Source: Novosphingobium sp. (GTDB lineage Bacteria > Pseudomonadota > Alphaproteobacteria > Sphingomonadales > Sphingomonadaceae). From it: 64,000 nucleotides of DNA. A model generated the notes under the pieces. That model ran no database searches. It was not told the DNA's origin and worked only from the letters and a program-made list of their open reading frames with translations. Shown piece after piece: positions 62,506 to 64,000 of this stretch; within the stretch, counting starts at the first letter, position 1, and each line of letters starts with the position of its first letter. The stretch spans positions 1-64,000 of the forward strand of contig NZ_JAPZQX010000001.1 in assembly GCF_027531025.1 (NCBI RefSeq), in the 5' to 3' direction. The translations under genes were made by a program, and so were the position numbers.

Positions 62506-62596
62506 GCGCACCTGCGGAGGTTAGGTGCGCCAGTGCCCCCGCACGCCTCATCCCGCTCCCGCCTTCCTGGGAGCGACCGCGCCTTGAAGCCAAGGC
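62506..62596 (+). promoter_or_regulatory. Hairpin-rich leader upstream of the PLP enzyme gene
   Basis: Three perfect stems follow each other: GCGCACCT/AGGTGCGC (62506-62513 with 62523-62530), CGCTCCC/GGGAGCG (62554-62560 with 62569-62575), and GCCTTG/CAAGGC around AAGC (62581-62586 with 62591-62596). The last ends 22 bp before the start codon. Such a leader before a methionine/cysteine-metabolism gene could be a regulatory RNA. It does not match the SAM-II or SAH riboswitch consensus as I know them. Confidence 0.4.
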
Positions 62597-62618
62597 CGAG
62601 ACAGGAAGGACGCCTAGC

Positions 62619-63902
62619 ATGGCCGACACTCGCAAGCCCAAGCCCGCCGTTACTCGGATCGGCAATCACGAACTTTCGCCGGCCACGCTGATGATGGGGC
62701 ACGGTTATGACCCCGTACTGTCCGAAGGCAGCCTCAAGGCCCCGATCTTCCTGACCAGCACCTTCGCCTTCCCCAGCGCCGCCGATGGCAAGCGCTTCTT
62801 CGAAGGGATCACCGGCAAGCGCCCCGGCGGCACCGATGGTCTGGTCTATTCGCGTTTCAACGGGCCCAACCAGCAGATCCTCGAAGGCCGCCTCGCACTG
62901 TGGGACGGGGCCGAGGAAGCGCTGGTCTTCTCCAGCGGCATGTCGGCGATTGCCACGCTGTTCCTGGCACATTGCAACCAGGGCGACGTGATCGTCCATT
63001 CGGGGCCGCTCTATGCCGCGACTGAGGGCTTTATCGCCAGGACCCTGTCGCGCTTCGGCGTGGGCTATGTCGATTTCCCGGCCGGGGCGACCCGCGCCGA
63101 GATTGAGGCCAAGCTGGAAGAGGGCCAGGCCCTGGCCGCCAAGCAGGGCGGCAAGGTGGCGATGCTGTACCTGGAAAGCCCGGCCAACCCGACCAATGCC
63201 CTGGTCGATGTGGAAGCCGTGGCGGCGGCGCGCGACGCGCTGTGTCCCGGTGCCCCGATCGCCATCGACAACACTTTCCTGGGCCCCCTATGGCAGCAAC
63301 CGATCAGGCAGGGCGCGGACATCGTGGTCTATTCGCTGACCAAATATGTCGGTGGCCATTCCGACCTGGTCGCGGGCGGCCTGTCAGGGGCCAAGAAGTG
63401 GATGGATCCGATCCGGATGCTGCGCAACACCATGGGCACGATCGCCGATCCCAACACCGCCTGGATGCTGATGCGCAGCCTGGAAACGGTCGAACTGCGC
63501 ATGAGCCGCGCGGGCGAGAACGCGGCCAAGGTCTGCGCCTGGCTGAAGGATCACCCGAAGGTCGAGGGGCTGGGTTACCTTGGCATGATCGCCGACCCGC
63601 GCCAGCAGGACATCTACGACCGCCACTGCACCGGGGCAGGCAGCACCTTCAGCCTGTTCATCAAGGGCGGCGAGGCGGAGAGCTTTCGCTTCCTCGATGC
63701 GCTGCAGATCGCCAAGCTGGCGGTCAGCCTTGGCGGGACCGAGACGCTGGCCAGCCACCCGGCCAGCATGACGCACCTGTCCGTGCCGGACGAGCGCAAG
63801 GCGGCGCTGGGCATCACCGACAACCTGGTGCGCATCTCGATCGGGATCGAAGCGGCGGACGACCTGATCGCCGACTTCGATCAGGCGCTGGCGGCAGTGT
63901 GA
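62619..63902 (+). CDS. Cystathionine gamma-synthase/methionine gamma-lyase family PLP enzyme
   Basis: The 427-residue enzyme of the Cys/Met-metabolism PLP family has YSRFNGPNQQILEGRLALWDGAEEALVFSSGMSAI, IAIDNTFLGPLWQQPIRQGADIVVYSLTKYVGGHSDLVAGG (PLP Lys in SLTKYVGGHSD) and SLGGTETLASHPASMTH. It joins or cleaves sulfur amino acids; MetB-, MetZ- and MegL-like activities cannot be separated here. AGGAAGGA lies before the ATG, and the leader has several hairpins. Its stop overlaps the next gene. Confidence 0.9.
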   Translation: MADTRKPKPAVTRIGNHELSPATLMMGHGYDPVLSEGSLKAPIFLTSTFAFPSAADGKRFFEGITGKRPGGTDGLVYSRFNGPNQQILEGRLALWDGAEEALVFSSGMSAIATLFLAHCNQGDVIVHSGPLYAATEGFIARTLSRFGVGYVDFPAGATRAEIEAKLEEGQALAAKQGGKVAMLYLESPANPTNALVDVEAVAAARDALCPGAPIAIDNTFLGPLWQQPIRQGADIVVYSLTKYVGGHSDLVAGGLSGAKKWMDPIRMLRNTMGTIADPNTAWMLMRSLETVELRMSRAGENAAKVCAWLKDHPKVEGLGYLGMIADPRQQDIYDRHCTGAGSTFSLFIKGGEAESFRFLDALQIAKLAVSLGGTETLASHPASMTHLSVPDERKAALGITDNLVRISIGIEAADDLIADFDQALAAV

Positions 63903-64000
63903 TCGGGCGGGCGGTCCTCGCCCTGGCGGCGCTGGCCGCAGCCTGGACCGCCCCGGTCGGCGCACGGCTTCCGGTACACCCCGATGACGGCCCTGCACTA
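63899..64000 (+). CDS. N-terminus of an exported protein (cut by window end)
   Basis: The GTG at 63899 overlaps the stop of the PLP enzyme gene (GTGA). The 34 visible codons encode a signal peptide (VLALAALAAAWTAPVGARL) followed by PVHPDDGPAL, open to the window edge. The function cannot be told from this part. Confidence 0.6.
   Translation, partial: MIGRAVLALAALAAAWTAPVGARLPVHPDDGPAL

Noticed and set aside
62427..62618. SAM-II riboswitch
   Set aside because: The conserved SAM-II pseudoknot sequence blocks are not found in this leader.

Overview
The window looks like chromosomal DNA of a sphingomonad-type alphaproteobacterium (Sphingomonadales, Novosphingobium/Sphingobium-like). This is inferred from the high GC content, the sphingomonad-style TonB-dependent receptors, the H-NOX two-component locus, and a housekeeping block (rlmJ, tRNA-Ser, rsh, hemF, pdeM, infC) of alphaproteobacterial character. 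No database search was possible, so the family names rest on motifs read directly from the translations.

Bases 1-13131 hold the most unusual locus: a candidate secreted, modified peptide (RiPP) system at the edge of an IS630-family transposase. A 67-residue precursor has a microcin-like leader (MRDLNLDELEMVYGA) and a GSK-repeat, cysteine-containing, lysine-rich core. Around it lie an unrecognised 329-residue protein, a 2OG-Fe(II) oxygenase, a C39-peptidase ABC exporter, an HlyD-type adaptor and a NodT/TolC-type outer-membrane lipoprotein. A very large TonB-dependent receptor and two PAPS-type sulfotransferases follow. The oxygenase, exporter and adaptor genes are joined by 4-nt ATGA overlaps. 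The layout recalls the Xanthomonas raxX-raxSTAB sulfopeptide system, but the core peptide has no tyrosine.

Bases 13147-38705 form a catabolic region built around sulfate esters. It contains a CoA-transferase, two class-III aminotransferases, a short AraC regulator and three formylglycine-type sulfatases. Two of the sulfatases belong to a TonB receptor-SDR-MFS-sulfatase-sulfatase operon. A TetR-type gene is divergent from that operon and shares a palindrome-bearing intergenic region with it. Downstream of the regulator are an SdsA-like alkylsulfatase, an enoyl-CoA hydratase, and a DUF3604-PpiC-HupE module. An acyl-CoA synthetase and an acyl-CoA dehydrogenase diverge across a perfect 18-bp palindrome. 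The formylglycine-generating enzyme that would activate the sulfatases ends the block. Together the genes suggest uptake of a sulfated substrate, desulfation, alcohol oxidation and CoA-dependent breakdown.

Bases 38860-47169 carry a SLOG-like membrane protein, two tandem secreted trypsin-like proteases, a repeat-rich lipoprotein and a TIR-TPR protein. This could be a signalling or conflict island. Bases 47546-52417 are signalling genes: a REC-wHTH regulator, a lone HisKA-like protein, an H-NOX nitric-oxide sensor, its hybrid histidine kinase, a degenerate-receiver LuxR regulator, a PilZ protein and a very short Flp pilin.

Bases 52612-64000 return to core functions: small hypotheticals, rlmJ, tRNA-Ser(GGA), a minimal metallopeptidase, a cyclophilin, a DUF1905 protein, rsh, hemF, pdeM, infC with a probable ATA start, a DASS transporter and a methionine/cysteine-metabolism PLP enzyme with a hairpin-rich leader. 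A secreted protein is cut off by the window end.
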